Position numbers and translations under genes: made by a program
Notes under the pieces: model-generated
What the model was told of the DNA's origin: nothing
What the model saw: only the letters and a program-made list of their open reading frames with translations
Databases searched by the model: none
Shown here: in pieces, positions 44,838 to 58,933 of the stretch
Position numbering within the stretch: position 1 is the first letter of the stretch
Layout of the letters: every line of letters begins with the position of its first letter
Assembly: GCA_021229015.1 (NCBI GenBank)
Contig: CM037783.1
Location: 3,068,725-3,132,724, forward strand
Reading direction: 5' to 3'
DNA from: Solen grandis
Taxonomy: Eukaryota; Mollusca; Bivalvia; Adapedonta; Solenidae
Length of the DNA: 64,000 nucleotides

Positions 44838-45530
44838 ATTCTTCCTGCTGTTTTAAAATAAATAAATCTCGGTAATTTTGGACGGCAAAAGCAGATTTCT
44901 TAACAAATAAATTCACTCTTCTTCAATATTTCAAAATCTGGATTAGATTAAAACATATTACAACAAATACAGTGAATAAAATTTATAAGGAAACCTGTTT
45001 CGTTCTATCTGTTAGTTAGAACAGAAAAAGAGCATTTCAACATGTCTAAACAGGAATAGAAATTAAAAGTTATTTGAATATACATGTATACGCATCTTTC
45101 ATATACCACATTAAAATACGATCGATCTGTGATATACAAAGGAGGCATTCTTAAGTTAAAGGCAACATGTGACGATCCCTACAGATCTCAAATTGTCACC
45201 AAGACAGGATTATGGGCATGAGTATTGTAATATGCTTTCTCCACCCTGAAGAGCAATCACTTAAAAACATTCAATAACATTCCTATAGATATATACAAGA
45301 CAAACATCTCACTCACAAAATGACATCATTTGTTAGCTATCATTTAATAATTGGGTTTTAACACTTTTTGGATAATATTTGTGTCTATTTAATCTTTTTT
45401 CAAACAGCATTTCTATATTTCAGTTTCACCTCTTGAACTAAGACACTGAAGTTACTATATACAATGTAAATAGTAGACCTACTTGATGCTCCTCCATGTA
45501 CGCTTTTTTTATGGTGGATGTCATTCAGAC
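44838..45530. repeat. Duplicated/rearranged block inside copy B
   Basis: 44838-44933 is nearly identical to 45759-45862, and 44938-45527 is nearly identical to 47499-48081, including the 3' part of a Deltex exon. The copies appear far closer to each other than A is to B, so this block is a recent duplication, gene conversion or assembly artefact. Confidence 0.85.
45482..45527 (-). pseudogene. Third partial Deltex exon fragment
   Basis: Carries the end of the DTC exon (minus-strand …GACATCCACCATAAAAAAAGCG) with the same missing base as copy B; cut off at gtcattc where unrelated sequence begins. Confidence 0.7.
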
Positions 45531-45875
45531 ATGTAATCCGAATTCAAATAAAATTGGTTAGGAATAAAGGTTGTATAATGAACTAGCAGCGATTGAAACA
45601 AATGTGTATTATTCTTATCAATATGAACTCTAAATTAAAATTTATATATAATTAGAATCAAACGTTTAGCAATTCTTCTCAACTGTTGATTATAAGAATG
45701 AATAGTTGATTACAATTATAGGCTAGTGAATGGCTTCATCCACACTGGCTTACATTACTGAATTCTTCCTGCTGTTTTAAAATAAATAAATCTCGGTAAT
45801 TTTGGACGGCAAAAGCAGATTTCTTAACAAATAAATTCACTCTTCTTCAATATTTCAAAATAAATATGACCTTCT

Positions 45876-45985
45876 CTCTCATGAAAAGAAAAGAAATTTT
45901 GAGCAACTACATGATGTACGTTTGTACAGTTGCCATCATGTAGTTGCTCAGAAATTCATGTTCTTTTCCTGAGAAAGGCATAATT
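45876..45985. repeat. Long inverted repeat (hairpin)
   Basis: 'gagcaactacatgatg' and 'catcatgtagttgctc' pair perfectly around a ~17 nt loop. Outer sequences (ctcatgaaaagaaaagaaatt / aattcatgttcttttcctgag) extend the arms imperfectly to ~40 bp. No clear equivalent in copy A, so probably a small fold-back insertion. Confidence 0.8.
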
Positions 45986-47419
45986 TTGCACAAGTACTGA
46001 AAAAATTGAATTCAGTTCATTACTGTATTATCTCCCTCTGGAAAAACAACATATTTATTGATATACAGACTGCTAAGTGTTATGCCCCTTTTAAATAAAA
46101 AACGTTTAGTTTTCAGTATTTAAACAGTTAGGAATTAGAATATAAAAATAGAAATTCAGAAAATATAACTGGAATTGAAAGTGTAAGTATAATGTCATCC
46201 TTGGACGGAATGTAAAAGTTATTCATCTGTGTGACACTGGTAATGGTATCAAGTGATACACATCAAATAACTTTAAATAAATAAAACTATATAGATATTA
46301 CGTAAAAATAAAATACAGCAATGAATAATTAACTACTCCAAAAATATCTACATATACCTTGACAAAACGCAAAATGATAGGCATACAAAACAAGACTTCG
46401 ACCTGGTGATAACAACAAATCAATATTCTAATTAATTTACAAGTGAAGTTTTTAATTACTGAAATCGACTAAATAATGTAGACTTAGTTGTGTTATTAGT
46501 TATATTTTGTATCATAAAAATATATTTTAAATATAGTAACATAAACAAACATACATTTGCAATGAGCTTGTATTTATTGTAACAGTAGACGTTTTCACCT
46601 CAGGATATACATCTCCTCATCAACTCATTGCCAAGTAATAATTGAATACATCGGAACAAATTCCATCATTCTTCTGTCACTTATAAAATACCTAAGTATT
46701 TCATTTCAGTAGGAAGGTATTTCATGTCATCTTAGTTACTTACTTTTTTCATAAAACAAGAATGGTGAAAGGGTTTCCACCTTACTTTAGAATTTGTATA
46801 TTACGTAGTTAAGTTTATAAAAATAAATAAAAGCCCAAACTAATTTACGTCTCAAAGGTTTAAAGGCAATCATGGATTCATAAAAATACAAATTAAATAT
46901 TCGAATTTCTAACTTGTTTTCAAGCAGTGATAAAGTAAAATATATCATAATGTAAACATACGTAAAACTGGTCTAGACGATACCTCTTTGTAGAATGACG
47001 ACACAAAATAAATGAGTTTTCACAGTTTAATACGGATACCTGCTGGAGAAAAGAACAACTTAATGATGGTAAATAAAGCATACATTGCATTGAACCACTC
47101 TGATGACATGGGGATAATACTCAGCTCAAAACATAAAACTGAAGGCTTCAATGTATCTCTTTCTTTTGTAATAATTACAGCTTACAACTGTTTGCTCAAC
47201 ATAACATTGTCATATATTGTATGATCCATTGCTGATAATGGTTCAGTAATGAAGGCATGAATATAAGGCTCCAATGTCTTGCGTAGATGGATAGAGACTT
47301 TGACTCCAAAGGCAAGGTTAAACAAACAAGATAGGCTTCACACTTTGGGTAGGCCGCCGTTCATATATGGCAAAGTTTGCACGATGATGTAGGACCAAAT
47401 ATTGTATGACTTTGACAAA

Positions 47420-48255
47420 TTATGGAGATGTTATCCCTTTGCTGGCCAACTCATCTTTCACTCTCGACAAGTACCCAGCATCAGGATTGCCAAATCTGGA
47501 TTAGATTAAAACATATTACAACAAATACAGTGAATAAAATTTATAAGGAAACCTGTATCTGTTAGTTAGAACAGAAAAAGGCATTTCAACATGTCTAAAC
47601 AGGAATAGAAATTAAACAAGATAAGTTATTTGAATATACATGTATACGCATCTTTCATATACCACATTAAAATACGATCGATCTGTGATATACAAAGGAG
47701 GCATTCTTAAGTTAAAGGCAACATGTGACGATCCCTACAGATCTCAAATTGTCACCAAGACAGGATTATGGGCATGAGTATTGTAATATGCTTTCTCCAC
47801 CCTGAAGAGCAATCACTTAAAAACATTCAATAACATTCCTATAGATATATACAAGACAAACATCTCACTCACAAAATGACATCATTTGTTAGCTATCATT
47901 TAATAATTGGGTTTTAACACTTTTTGGATAATATTTGTGTCTATTTAATCTTTTTTCAAACAGCATTTCTATATTTCAGTTTCACCTCTTGAACTAAGAC
48001 ACTGAAGTTACTATATACAATGTAAATAGTAGACCTACTTGATGCTCCTCCATGTACGCTTTTTTTATGGTGGATGTCATTCCACGTGATGCCATCAGTC
48101 TTGTCAGATGTCCTTGATTGACCAATTGTGAAAACCAGCTTTACATCGAATACCTTTTTCAGCATCCTCAACCATTCTTTTCCTTTGACAGAATTGGGTT
48201 AATAGGCCTTCATATGGAGACCCTCATATCGCTTGCCAGGATTTGGATGGCAATC
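47420..48255 (-). pseudogene. Deltex C-terminal domain remnant, copy B
   Basis: Exon 48039-48255 encodes HPNPGKRYEGL…VFDVKLVFTIGQSRTSDKTD, then GITWNDIHHKKSVHGG. It has TAA where copy A has TTA (Leu of AYLP) and lacks one C near 48052, shifting the frame before the donor. Last exon 47420-47495 encodes FGNPDAGYLSRVKDELASKG to TAA. The RING half is absent, so this copy could never have been a full ligase. Confidence 0.85.
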
Positions 48256-48984
48256 CTGTAAGGTATATTTATACAGGCACTGATACTGTAATACGTAACT
48301 GTAAATGTTTGCACATCATATTCTGAATTTCATGACAGTATGCAGATTTAAATGATAAATATTATTTTATGTAATAAAAAATGGCATGATATTTAGTGTC
48401 CGATCTTCCATGGTTCACATTTAATCAGACATAACTCTAATTTTACTGTTTTGTGCAGATATGAAATTTAAAACAAAAAACAAAAAAACTATTGACTTCC
48501 TATTAAAATACATGTATGATAATAACCTTGTTTTCAAATATACTTGTGTGAAAGTAAACTGCTGTAGAAATTTTCACATGTTATTATAAAATGGTGATGG
48601 TTTGAAATACCTGATGAATTTTAAGGGATGGGACAGGCTAGAAAAAATATTTTTGATTGGTTAGTATGGTTTATTTAGGCAATTTTGATTATGTTGTAGG
48701 GTGTTAAAAAAAGATAATATATGTGTTGGTACACTATTTCCTATTCCTCAGGATACTTTCCTAGAATAGCTTACAGTATGTATGTACTTTGGGACTAAAC
48801 CTTTTTTTTTTCATCATTTGTAGCTCTGATACATATCCTGTCCGGAAAAATATATTAAATATAAATGCCTGATTTCATCATTTTAATCATACATATGGCA
48901 GAAAGGATTCCATTTACAATGTATATTGATGTTATGTAAATGATCATAATTGTTTGTTTAATATTATACTTCTATCTTTAACAG

Positions 48985-49440
48985 GTGGGTCAGGATGGCC
49001 CTTAATCGCTCGCCTGAATTCAACTGCAACAGAGAAAATGCTTACATAAGGATAAACTTGTACATAATATATGGTCGTTAAGAAGAAAGGGGTCAAAATG
49101 TGTTGATATGGACAACTGGACTGATACTGATTAATCATGTCCTATTGAGTTTCATCAAAACCTGTCCAGTGGTTAAGGAGGAGGTGTTTTTAAAGTTATT
49201 TCTGTATTAATATCTGTTGGCCATCTTGTTAAGCGGACCAGAATGATTTTAGCTTTTTGTACAGTCCCAACAAATGATCATTCCTATTGAGTTTCATCAA
49301 AAGCTGCTCAGCGGTTTAGGAGGGAATGTCGTTTAAAAAAAATTTCTATTTTTAACTCCCTCGGCCATCTTGTTTGGCAGGCCGGAACTATTTTAGCTAT
49401 TTTTTACAATACCACCCAAAGATCATTCCTGGACAACCTC
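48985..49440. repeat. Dispersed repeat with internal ~130 bp echoes
   Basis: 'cctattgagtttcatcaaaa' recurs (49141, 49285) and 'ggccatcttgtt' recurs (49220, 49364), each followed by 'attttagct'. Typical of molluscan mid-copy repeats; no gene. Confidence 0.65.
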
Positions 49441-52260
49441 GAGTGTGTGTTTTGACTTCTCTGAATGTTGATACCATCAGGAACAAATTAGTCCGTCTTC
49501 AAAACATTGTGGAAGGGAGGGGGGTAAATGTCCCCCAAGTTTCTCCAATGTAATATTTGACACAACCATATTTGAGACTATAGATACTTAATTTAGTAAC
49601 TTAACTGTAGACAGTAGAAGAGAGCCAAATGCCACATCAAACCCTCACCGCAGAAACAAAGTTCATATACAGAAAATGCTTATATACGAGTACATTAAAC
49701 GCGCAGACATATCACTTACTAGGGAAAAGTTATAAACTGCCAATCCATCAAAACACAAGTCACAATAGGCCATCACAAGTTGACATCGTGCAGAAAGAGG
49801 CAGGCTTTAAAGTCTACGTACGGGACCGAAAGGCTGTTGGGTGCCGTTTCGAAGTGAATAGATCTCTGCATTTGTACACCAGATTTTTATATAAAAACAT
49901 TAGGTAAGGAACAATATTATCTCAAACACGAAGTCAGGTACAAAAGATGGAACGTCGGGAACACTGGAGATATATTGTATGAGGACACTCTCGAAGTGCT
50001 TCACCTTGAATAGATGACCGTTCTGTCTTGAGCCCTTATACAAATTCTTTGAAGTATAAAGCAGAAATAGTCAAGAGAAGAAATGCAAGATATACCACTA
50101 ACCTACGAGTATATCATAACACCAGCGGTGCCTCTTGAGATGTTAGACTACCTGGAGTTTAAATGACTCGAGACACGTAAAACCAAGACACAATTGACTT
50201 TTTTCTTTAAAACTGACAATAACTTGGTAGACATTCCTTAAAGTCAGTATTTCACTCCTGCAACGATAGCAATACTGTCCGCAAAGAGGAAGAAAGAACA
50301 CCAGCAATCTACCACAATCTGCTTTTACCAAAATTCTTCCCTTAGAACAATCCACAGTGGTATGATTCTGCACAGTCGAAATCTTTCAGTCGGGGGCTCT
50401 CCATCATCTTTTTTTAAAATAGTAAATGGTCTATCGATGATTCTTGAGGATGTACCGGCCATGACCAACAAAACAAGAGGGCCTAGAAGGAGAAGGAAGA
50501 AAATCTTACTATACTTTAACTGTTGTCTACCCTCTTTTGCTTCTATCTGTACGATACTTAATTCTTAACTTGCCTTTATAATGAACACTAGATGTGAACC
50601 AGGTTTATTAACTCGTCCTTTTTTCCGCTTAGTCTGACACGATTTAATTCCCTTGGCTGTCGAATAGATATACAATATACATGTATTGATTAAGATTACC
50701 ATATCCCTCTGCACATTTCTATGCATGGTTCGGAAATGGGAGAGAAATGAATAAGACACCTGCAAGAGTACCAAACATCCTTCGATATGTTTGACATACT
50801 TGAGGTTTTGGATGCCGTCCGACTCATAAAATTGAAATCAAATCGCTGTAAGCGCTGGAAGACTGCGAAATGATCAGAAAACGAGTACAGGAGTGAAGAA
50901 AATGATAAAGGATACATCACCTACAGCCTTTTGCGCAGTGCATGTTGAAACTTTTCTGGATGAGCAAATTTATACACGGTAATGCATTTGCAGTTTCATT
51001 TGTCAATGACAAAGGACAGAAAAATAAACAAAGCAAAGAAAAATGGCGGAATGGCGCTAAAATAAAGTAGACCTTGCTTTGATGAGGCATATCAAATATG
51101 TTAAAGATATATTGCCTTTCAGTCTTTTGTTATGAAATTAGGGGGAAATGGAGTTATCTCCCTTAACATTTTCATAAAAGACTGTTTTGACCTCACAATT
51201 ACTCCTGCGTAGTAATACAGCGTTGTTAAAAATAAAACGCTAATATTTCAGTAACTGGTTTGAGATGCCAGCTTCGTGCATGCGCTTCGCAATCTAAATA
51301 AAATTGTTTCTAAACGCATCAAAAATAAATAATAAAACTACTTGATACTTTATCAACGACATTGCTATTACAAACTATTGTGGCTTATCTAGTTACTTGG
51401 ACGAAATTGGCTAATATTTAGTCAGGGGTCAAAAGTCAGATGTACATCTGACATCAATCATTTATTTAAAAACAAAGTTGTGTTGTTAGTCAAGAGGAGT
51501 CATGATGAAGTACATGAGCCATATGAGAATGATAACTTTGACACTCGCCTCACTCAGCACGAAGTACTACATATGTGTGATGAGAAACTTATGACAAAAA
51601 TTGCCACTGCTTCTAGCAGATAACTTAATGATAATGGCACAGGTTTGCATTGCGGAACTTTATGTTTATAAGGAAAAGGACCTTTTCATTTTTAACTAAA
51701 AGTCAGCAAAAGATCAAATGTTCAAAACTAACTTGTGATTAAAATGAACTAAAACAGATTCAAGTAAAAAGTTTTCTGCTGAAAAAATAACAACTAAGAT
51801 AATGATCAGCAGAACTTCTTGTCATCTGTATTTTGGTTAAGCTTGTAGTCATTGCTTTGATTTACGATTATAGTTACGGAAGCTACGGAAATACTTTATA
51901 TACATTTTTGGACATAGAGTATCAGAGAAGGTAGATAACTTGGACAAGGAATAAGAAAAGAGTTGCAACCTCGATTACCTCCCTTATCTGGGTGATTTTT
52001 TTTCTATTGTGTTGAATTATAGCAAAAAGAAAACTGTGTTATACGAGTTACGCGTAGATGCCTTACATCCCTTTTGACCAATCCATAGATGATTACGCAA
52101 GATAAAGCCGAAATGAATACTCGAACTTCTTTCTACCATGGGTAAATAATGCCTATACTTTTGGAAACTTGTTAAAATGTACGCTTCTTATTCATAAAAT
52201 TTTAGTATCGAATAGTATTCTGACTGAATTACAGTTTGTTTGGAAACTGTGTAGTTTTTT
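49441..52260. other. No gene supported
   Basis: Several short ORFs on both strands (for example 49629-49907, 50143-50373, 50362-50568) have no motif, no plausible splice context and no repeats. Some could be small unknown exons, but nothing supports one. Confidence 0.45.
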
Positions 52261-52319
52261 TTTTTTTTTTTTTTTTTTCATAACACATCTATTTTTAGGA
52301 AGCACAGAAGGGGACATGA

Positions 52320-52475
52320 TTTTTTTCTTTCTTTTTTATTATCTCGTGGCTTCGAGATAATAACTAAGAAAAAAATCTTTCTAAGTCGTGGCCACGAGAT
52401 AAAACTAAGAAAAAAATCTCGCTAACTCGTGGCCACGAGACAATTGCTAAGAAATAGAATTGCTAACTCGTAGTT
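52320..52475. repeat. ~55 bp palindromic tandem repeat, about 3 units
   Basis: 'ctaactcgtggccacgaga' and variants recur near 52339, 52385 and 52425, separated by 'actaagaaaaaaatct'. Each unit is centred on the palindrome ctcgtggccacgag. Confidence 0.85.
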
Positions 52476-52924
52476 TTTGGTTTTTGGGCTGAAATAATGG
52501 TTAATTTCAAAGTTGAATTACCTCGCTATGACAACATTCTACATGCAGACCGAATTGTCGGCAGGAGATAAACCGCAAAAAAGAGATATCAAAGGTCATT
52601 GACTTTGCTCTCAAATGTGTGTATAACGTTACTGTTTAAACTTTCCTCTTGTAAATGACACTTCTTTTTTTCCTTATCTCTCTCTCTCTCTCCTTACATA
52701 TTATCAAAATATCAATGTTATAATCCAGAAAAAAAAAGGGTGGGGGGGCTGGATTTCAATTTTTTCTTTTCGATTTTAATGGCATAATTTGTTTACGCCA
52801 AGTCATTTAAAACATTGACGCCAAGTAACAAATATATCATTCAAACATTTAATGTAAAAAGAGATACTTAAACCTTGTAATGTGATCTATGACTGTTTTT
52901 CTATTACAACATCATATAACTGTA

Positions 52925-52985
52925 TGCTCTTGTATCGTTTGTTTGTACGGTTTGGGCAATAAAGATTTGTTCTGTTCTGTTCTGA
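52925..52985 (+). repeat. Possible LINE 3' tail
   Basis: 'cttgtatcgtttgtttgtacggtttgggcaataaa' followed by tgttc repeats looks like the 3' end of a non-LTR retrotransposon with its simple-repeat tail. No reverse transcriptase found upstream. Confidence 0.4.
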
Positions 52986-54754
52986 CTAGGTGCTGAGAAA
53001 TCATAATTTTCGTGAGACACTAATTTACTTTGATATTATGGAAGGATTTTTCTACGAATATTAAGCCCCTCGAAAACCATTCATATTATAGACCTATCTT
53101 ATTTTTTTTATTTTTTACCACGAACGAAAATTCCAGAACATATTCAATGAAATTCAATGTCAACAAAAATAATGCTTGAATGTTCAGTAATTGGGATTTG
53201 ATTAAACTAGCTGTGCAAATGGTGGTGGTATAAATGGTTTATCTTAACAACATGGCGTATATATTTTATGCCAACTGATGAAATGCTATTTCCAATCAGT
53301 GAGATAAAATCCATACCCCACAGTGTGAGTGATATAGATATACCGGAACTAACTCCTTCTGTTTACTTATAAAGGGTGTGCGTTAAAGTTAGCATAAAAA
53401 ATGAACATTTGTTTGTTTTGACTGATTATGGCATATATCTCATCTCGAAGTATTGCAAGTTTAACATTTTGACTCGCGCGTAGCGCACTTCGTTGTGAGA
53501 TATATTCCATATTCACTCAAAACAAACAAATTTTCTTTATTTATCACATTGTTCAACTTATTATTTTTATCATGGTATCTTTAATATATTTGTTAATAAT
53601 TGCAACTACTGATTTTTTATACGTGCGGCACGTGCGACCAGTGCGTTTCTGCGAAATTAATAGTCTGACAATACTTCTTCGTATGCAGTAGTATATTATT
53701 CCTTCTTTATTTTTTATATATATTTATCGATTTCAGTGGTTAAATACTGGTATTTCATATATCAAAATATATCTAGCTTTGTTTTAAACTACTTGTAATC
53801 ATACAAGTCAACAATAATTTTGGGTATATCCAACTTGAAGTTTGAAATTAAAAATACTATTGACATGATTTTTTTTCCACAAATATGCTATATATTCTTA
53901 ACTCAAAGTAGTAACTTGCTCAATTTAAACATATCTAATTTAAATATTTATAAGAAATGGTGTCCACAAGCTCTCGCTCTTCCACGACATTATTACATGA
54001 TATAATTTTGAAAGAAAATCAATAGCAAATATATATAAGTGTTATGTTTATAATTAATAAATGATCTTTCTAGTGTCTTTGCTTCTACTCACAAAATTAA
54101 AAGTTAAGTCAGCTTGATATTCTTGTACATCTGTAGTAGGGTCAGGTTTTGGCCATTTAATTAGTTTCATGAAAACATGTCATTCTCCCGTTTGTTACCC
54201 CATTACCCCTCTTGATACCTCTTGATTTTTACTCAGTTTTAGTTCACTCAATGCCCATGCTTTGCACATGATTATGCTTGAGTGGATACCTTGCTTTGTT
54301 TGACACTGACATATATGGCCTGGCAAGACTGGTCAGCAGAGTAGTCAGTTCGAAGTTTTCCTTGAGGAAGGACATTTGTTTTTCTTGTCTCCCGCTTGTT
54401 TCTTATGGCAGAAGTAGTTTAGCTTGGATATTGGATTCTTCGGCGTTTTTAGAGTGACCAGCACACATCACTAAGTGAGATTGGCAGGAGAGAATGGCCT
54501 TATTCCCATAGTTTAGGGTAACTCTTCTACCATGTATTATATATGTATTATGCAGTTCCACATATACAATATAAAGAATAGAACCACGACCTACTGTTCG
54601 TTTTCTGTGAGGACCGGAAAACCCACCAGTATTACACATCATGTTGTTTTTATTTTTGAATGTAAACATTAAATGTTATTGTGTTAACATATGACGGTGA
54701 GTATTTGGTGTGGTTATATATATTTATATAGAACACAACACACACACACACACA
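52986..54754. other. No gene seen
   Basis: AT-rich; nothing recognised. Confidence 0.5.
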
Positions 54755-54762
54755 CACACATC
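54730..54762. repeat. (CA)n microsatellite
   Basis: About 30 bp of CA units directly next to a SINE copy. Confidence 0.95.
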
Positions 54763-54912
54763 ACGCCAACCAGTCCTGGATCTACCCTGCATATATGCCG
54801 AGCATCAAGTAGGGAGCTACCAGTACCATTTTTAACGTCTTTAGTATGTCGCGATCGGGGATCGAAGCCATGACCTCCTGCTCCCGAGACGCACGCTCTT
54901 ACCATCCAGGCA
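54763..54912 (-). mobile_element. tRNA-derived SINE, type 2 (partial)
   Basis: Minus strand 'tggatggtaagagcgtgcgtctcgggagcagg' and 'tcgatccccgatcgcgac' are tRNA-like A- and B-box regions; the rest matches 38570-38700. ORFs on both strands here are SINE-encoded shadows. Confidence 0.8.
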
Positions 54913-54929
54913 TCCGTATTTTATTGGTC

Positions 54930-55600
54930 TCAAAAAAAAAAAAAAAAAAAAAAACACTTTTCATACCCGGTGTAATAGGAAATTTTGTTGTTGTTGTTGT
55001 TTTGTTTTCTCAGAAAATTCGATATGACCTGCATAGTGTCACAAATTAGCGTGTAGAAAAAAGTAGTTTCAGTTAAATTATACCGAGTTCGAGTGGACAT
55101 AACCAAACATATAGAGTACAGGTTTACTGGTGTTCCTCGTCAAAATTGCCCTACGCGAAAGAGCGAAAAAGTTTTTACAAATCTTCGCTCGCGCTCTGTC
55201 TCTTATTTAAAATTGGATCAAATTCCCAGTGCAGGAAAAAAAACTTGCTATGATTAAGAAGACAATTAGTACCCTAAAAACCTCGCGAGGACTGTTAAAT
55301 TTCGCGTATATATATATTTTTACATGCAACAAAGTGATAATTATCGTGTTGTCGCGTGTTGAAGAGGCGAAGTTTAAACTTGCCCGACCAAGACCACATA
55401 ATACGACCTATAAAACGTTTCTGAATACACTATACAGACAGTTTCTTGAGTTTAAATTGAATCATAAATGCAATTCTCTATATTTCATGCCTACTCAAAA
55501 ACATGACAATGACTTACTCTATCCGTAAATAAACTTTGAAGAGTAAATAAAATAACAACACTTTGGCTTTTAATAGACATTTAATATCTTCCAAGAATAA
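54930..55600. other. No gene seen
   Basis: Poly-A and TTG-repeat tracts, and one short ORF (55229-55528) without recognisable features. Confidence 0.45.
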
Positions 55601-56599
55601 CGCACTGAAAGCAAACGATATCAAACATACTATGTATTTATCTTACTTTTCTCTGTGAAATACATGTTAAAGTACAACTCAGATCATAAGATTCATGTTT
55701 AAAAACATAATTAAAAGTACATGTATATCTTCTCAATTTTGAAGGTACAAAAAGTCACATTTTAGATTATTATGAAAATATTACAAAAATTTCAATAAAA
55801 ATTAAAAAAATAAATAATCAAGTGACTTTGTTTCCCATACGAACACAACACACAACGTACTTAAAACATACACAAAGTTACGGCTTAAAACAAACTGCAC
55901 AATATATTTGACATGTGAATGAAGTATTTTAAAATGAGTATACCTCAAATCGTAATTTTTTCATTGAATAGGAATGACCAATATCATGTTTGTTATTGTA
56001 TACTGAAGGGCAAAATGCCAGAATAACAAGAACAATTTGAAAAATGTTTTATTTATCCCATTACCTATATCCAATATTTTACGATTTAAATTTCTTCTTC
56101 ATGACGTTTTGATTTAAATTTTGACGATTTTTTTTATTTTACTTTTCATTTATTTTAAGTAGGATGTCATAGGCAAAAACATTTTACGATTCATATTTTA
56201 AAGACATTATTAAAAGTTTATCTCCCGAAATTTGGAAGTACAAAAAGTCACATGTTCGTGTTTTTATGTAAATATTGCCAAAAATTCAATAAAATGCTGT
56301 TTAAGTTAAACATTTATTGTAAGGTTTACAATTTCTTATATTTTAAAAAATTCCATTTAATCATGGGATTTAATTTGAAGAAAAAAGAAAATTTCATCGC
56401 TGAAATTTTTTTTTAGAGAAATATAACATATATAACTTTATTATTACTCAATTATGAATGCATTATAAGTTACAAGATATAAGAATCTGAAAATTTTATT
56501 TTTTTATGTTATTTAAATATTTAAAAATAAAATATTTCTAATTTTTAAATGCCTTGTTATTGAAAAAAAATCAAATTTAAGTAAACAGTGATGTTATAC

Positions 56600-56885
56600 C
56601 ACAAATTCGATCTCCAAATCGAGATTGGTGGCAATCCTATTTTAAATAATATATTTTTAATGCCTAGGTCAAAATTAACCCGGCGCCCGGCCGATGTATC
56701 CGATTACAAGATAGGTAAGACGCCGGAGAAAAAAAAACAGCCGATTTGTCACTTTAAAGAAATACGGCACCCGTCCGATGCCCGGCCGGAGATCGATCGA
56801 TTTGGGGGAAATGAAATGCAATTTTGATTCCAGGGTCCGGCCGTCGAACGTCCGATGTCCTGCCAATGCCCGATGCCCAAATTAC
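56600..56885. other. GC-richer island inside the tandem array
   Basis: Contains repeated 'cccggccg' and 'gtccgatg' words (cggcgcccggccgatg, gtccgatgcccggccgg). Absent from other units, so probably an insertion; no ORF of note. Confidence 0.5.
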
Positions 56886-58933
56886 TTATTAAATCATTCG
56901 GCCAATCACTCGTATCTAATGAAATATTGAATATCAAAACATCTTTAAATCATATACATGTATAATATTTATTTATTAAACAAAATCTCTTTGCTGTATG
57001 CTACCTGTTAAACTTAAGCTTTTCATTTTTCTAAGAGCTGTTTTATCAGTTTTACATAATGCCTAAATGTTTTTTTTACAATAGACCTACCTTCACTATC
57101 ATAACAATATCTACTCTAGTACTGTAATTTTCAATAAACACTAATTTATATTTTAAAATGAAATATGCAAGATTTTGTTATAAGTAGTCAAGTGACTGTA
57201 TGTTTTCCGTACAAATACAATACATATATAAGCCAATAAGTCAATATGCTTACACCATACACAATGTTAAGGGCCAACACAAAATAAAAAAAAGTCTCTG
57301 ATTTAGCAATGCATTATTTTAAAACGAATATTTCTCAAATCAACATTTTTCCAATGACTCAGAATGATTGGTATCATGTCTAATGTATACTGAATGGCAA
57401 AGAGCCAGAATGACAATAACAAACTTGTTATGTTAACTTCAGTATCCATGTTCAATATTTCACCATCTTAATATCGTCTTAAACGCATAATTTTGACACT
57501 ATATATCTAATGGGGTCATTCGTCATTTACATTTTGAATAAATATTACTTTATCAACATAATTCTGATACAGTCTAAATGTGAAACCTGCATTTCTTTTT
57601 ATCTTCTGTATACATTCTTATAAATTTTTTGAAAGAAGCCCATCAAAAGCAAGACAATCAAACACAATACATTTAAATGTAAATTACATATCAAATTATT
57701 CGTCACTCATGCGTATCTAACCAGCAAGTAAGCATAAAAGCATTTAAATATACATAATGATATTATGAATATCAAAAATTTCTTTTTAAAATCGAATATA
57801 AAATTTAAATATACATGTAAAACATTTATTTTATCAATTTGCTGTTCGCTACCTGTTTAACTTAAATTATTCTTTTTTTCTGTTTTGGATAATGCCTAAA
57901 TGAACTTTTACAAAACGCTTATCTTATTTTTATTATAATACCTGCTCTGGTAGTGTAATATTCAATAAATGACTAATTCAATTTTTAAAATGTTAAATGC
58001 AAGTTTTCAAATAGAAGTAGCCAGGTGACAGTATATTTTCTGCAATATTAAACAATACAAAGCGGTGAAAATCGATACAAATCATATAATATCTAGATGA
58101 ATATTGAGACGGGAATGAAGTATTTCAAAACTAATAAACCCCAAATTAACATTATTCCAATGACTTAAAATGACTTATTTCATGTCTAATATATCCTGAA
58201 GAGGAAATTAATTCTGAATTACAATAACAAAAATGTTATATTAACCCAATGATTCCGGCTCAATATTTTCGATCAGAATTTCTTCTTAAAGACATATGAC
58301 TAGACCCACCTCATCGAATCATTCGTTATAAAGCCTTACTTCTTGTCTTTATATTATTTCATCAACATAATTTTAAATCAGTATTGTAATTTCTCCAAGC
58401 CACACAAAGGTGTATCCTGTATTTCTGTTCATCTTATATATACATTTATTACATATCTTTAAGGCATACCCATCAAAAGCAAGACAATCAAACACAATAC
58501 ATGTCAGTAAAACTTACATATTACATCATTCGGTCAACTACTCGTATTTAACCAATAAAAAAGCTAGAATTTCATAGTGAAAGCATAAAAATATATATAA
58601 TGATCTTTTGAATGTAAAAATCCTATAATCATATATGAAATTTGACTATGAAACAACCTCACATTGCTGTATGCTATATGTTAAACTTATGTTATTCATT
58701 TTTTTTCTAAGCTTTTATATCTGTTAAGCATAACACTTAAATGTAATATTCAATAAATCACTTATTTATTTCAATATGTTCCATAAAACTATTTTTAAGA
58801 CAAGTAGTCGCTTGAGTTAATTTTTCCCGTACAACACAAAACATAAAACAATAAGTCAATATACTTAAAACATACAAATAATTAAGGACTAACACAATTT
58901 ACAAAATATATTTGTAATGGGAAATTAAGTATT

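Larger units (their letters stand above)
43858..48980. repeat. Segmental duplication, copy B
   Basis: Counterpart of 25377-30280 in the same orientation. It retains the 3' half of the Deltex-like gene and downstream DNA, but not the RING, coiled-coil or B-box exons. Its right edge (…ctttaacagg) stops in the intron before the RING exon. An internal rearrangement is described separately. Confidence 0.85.
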
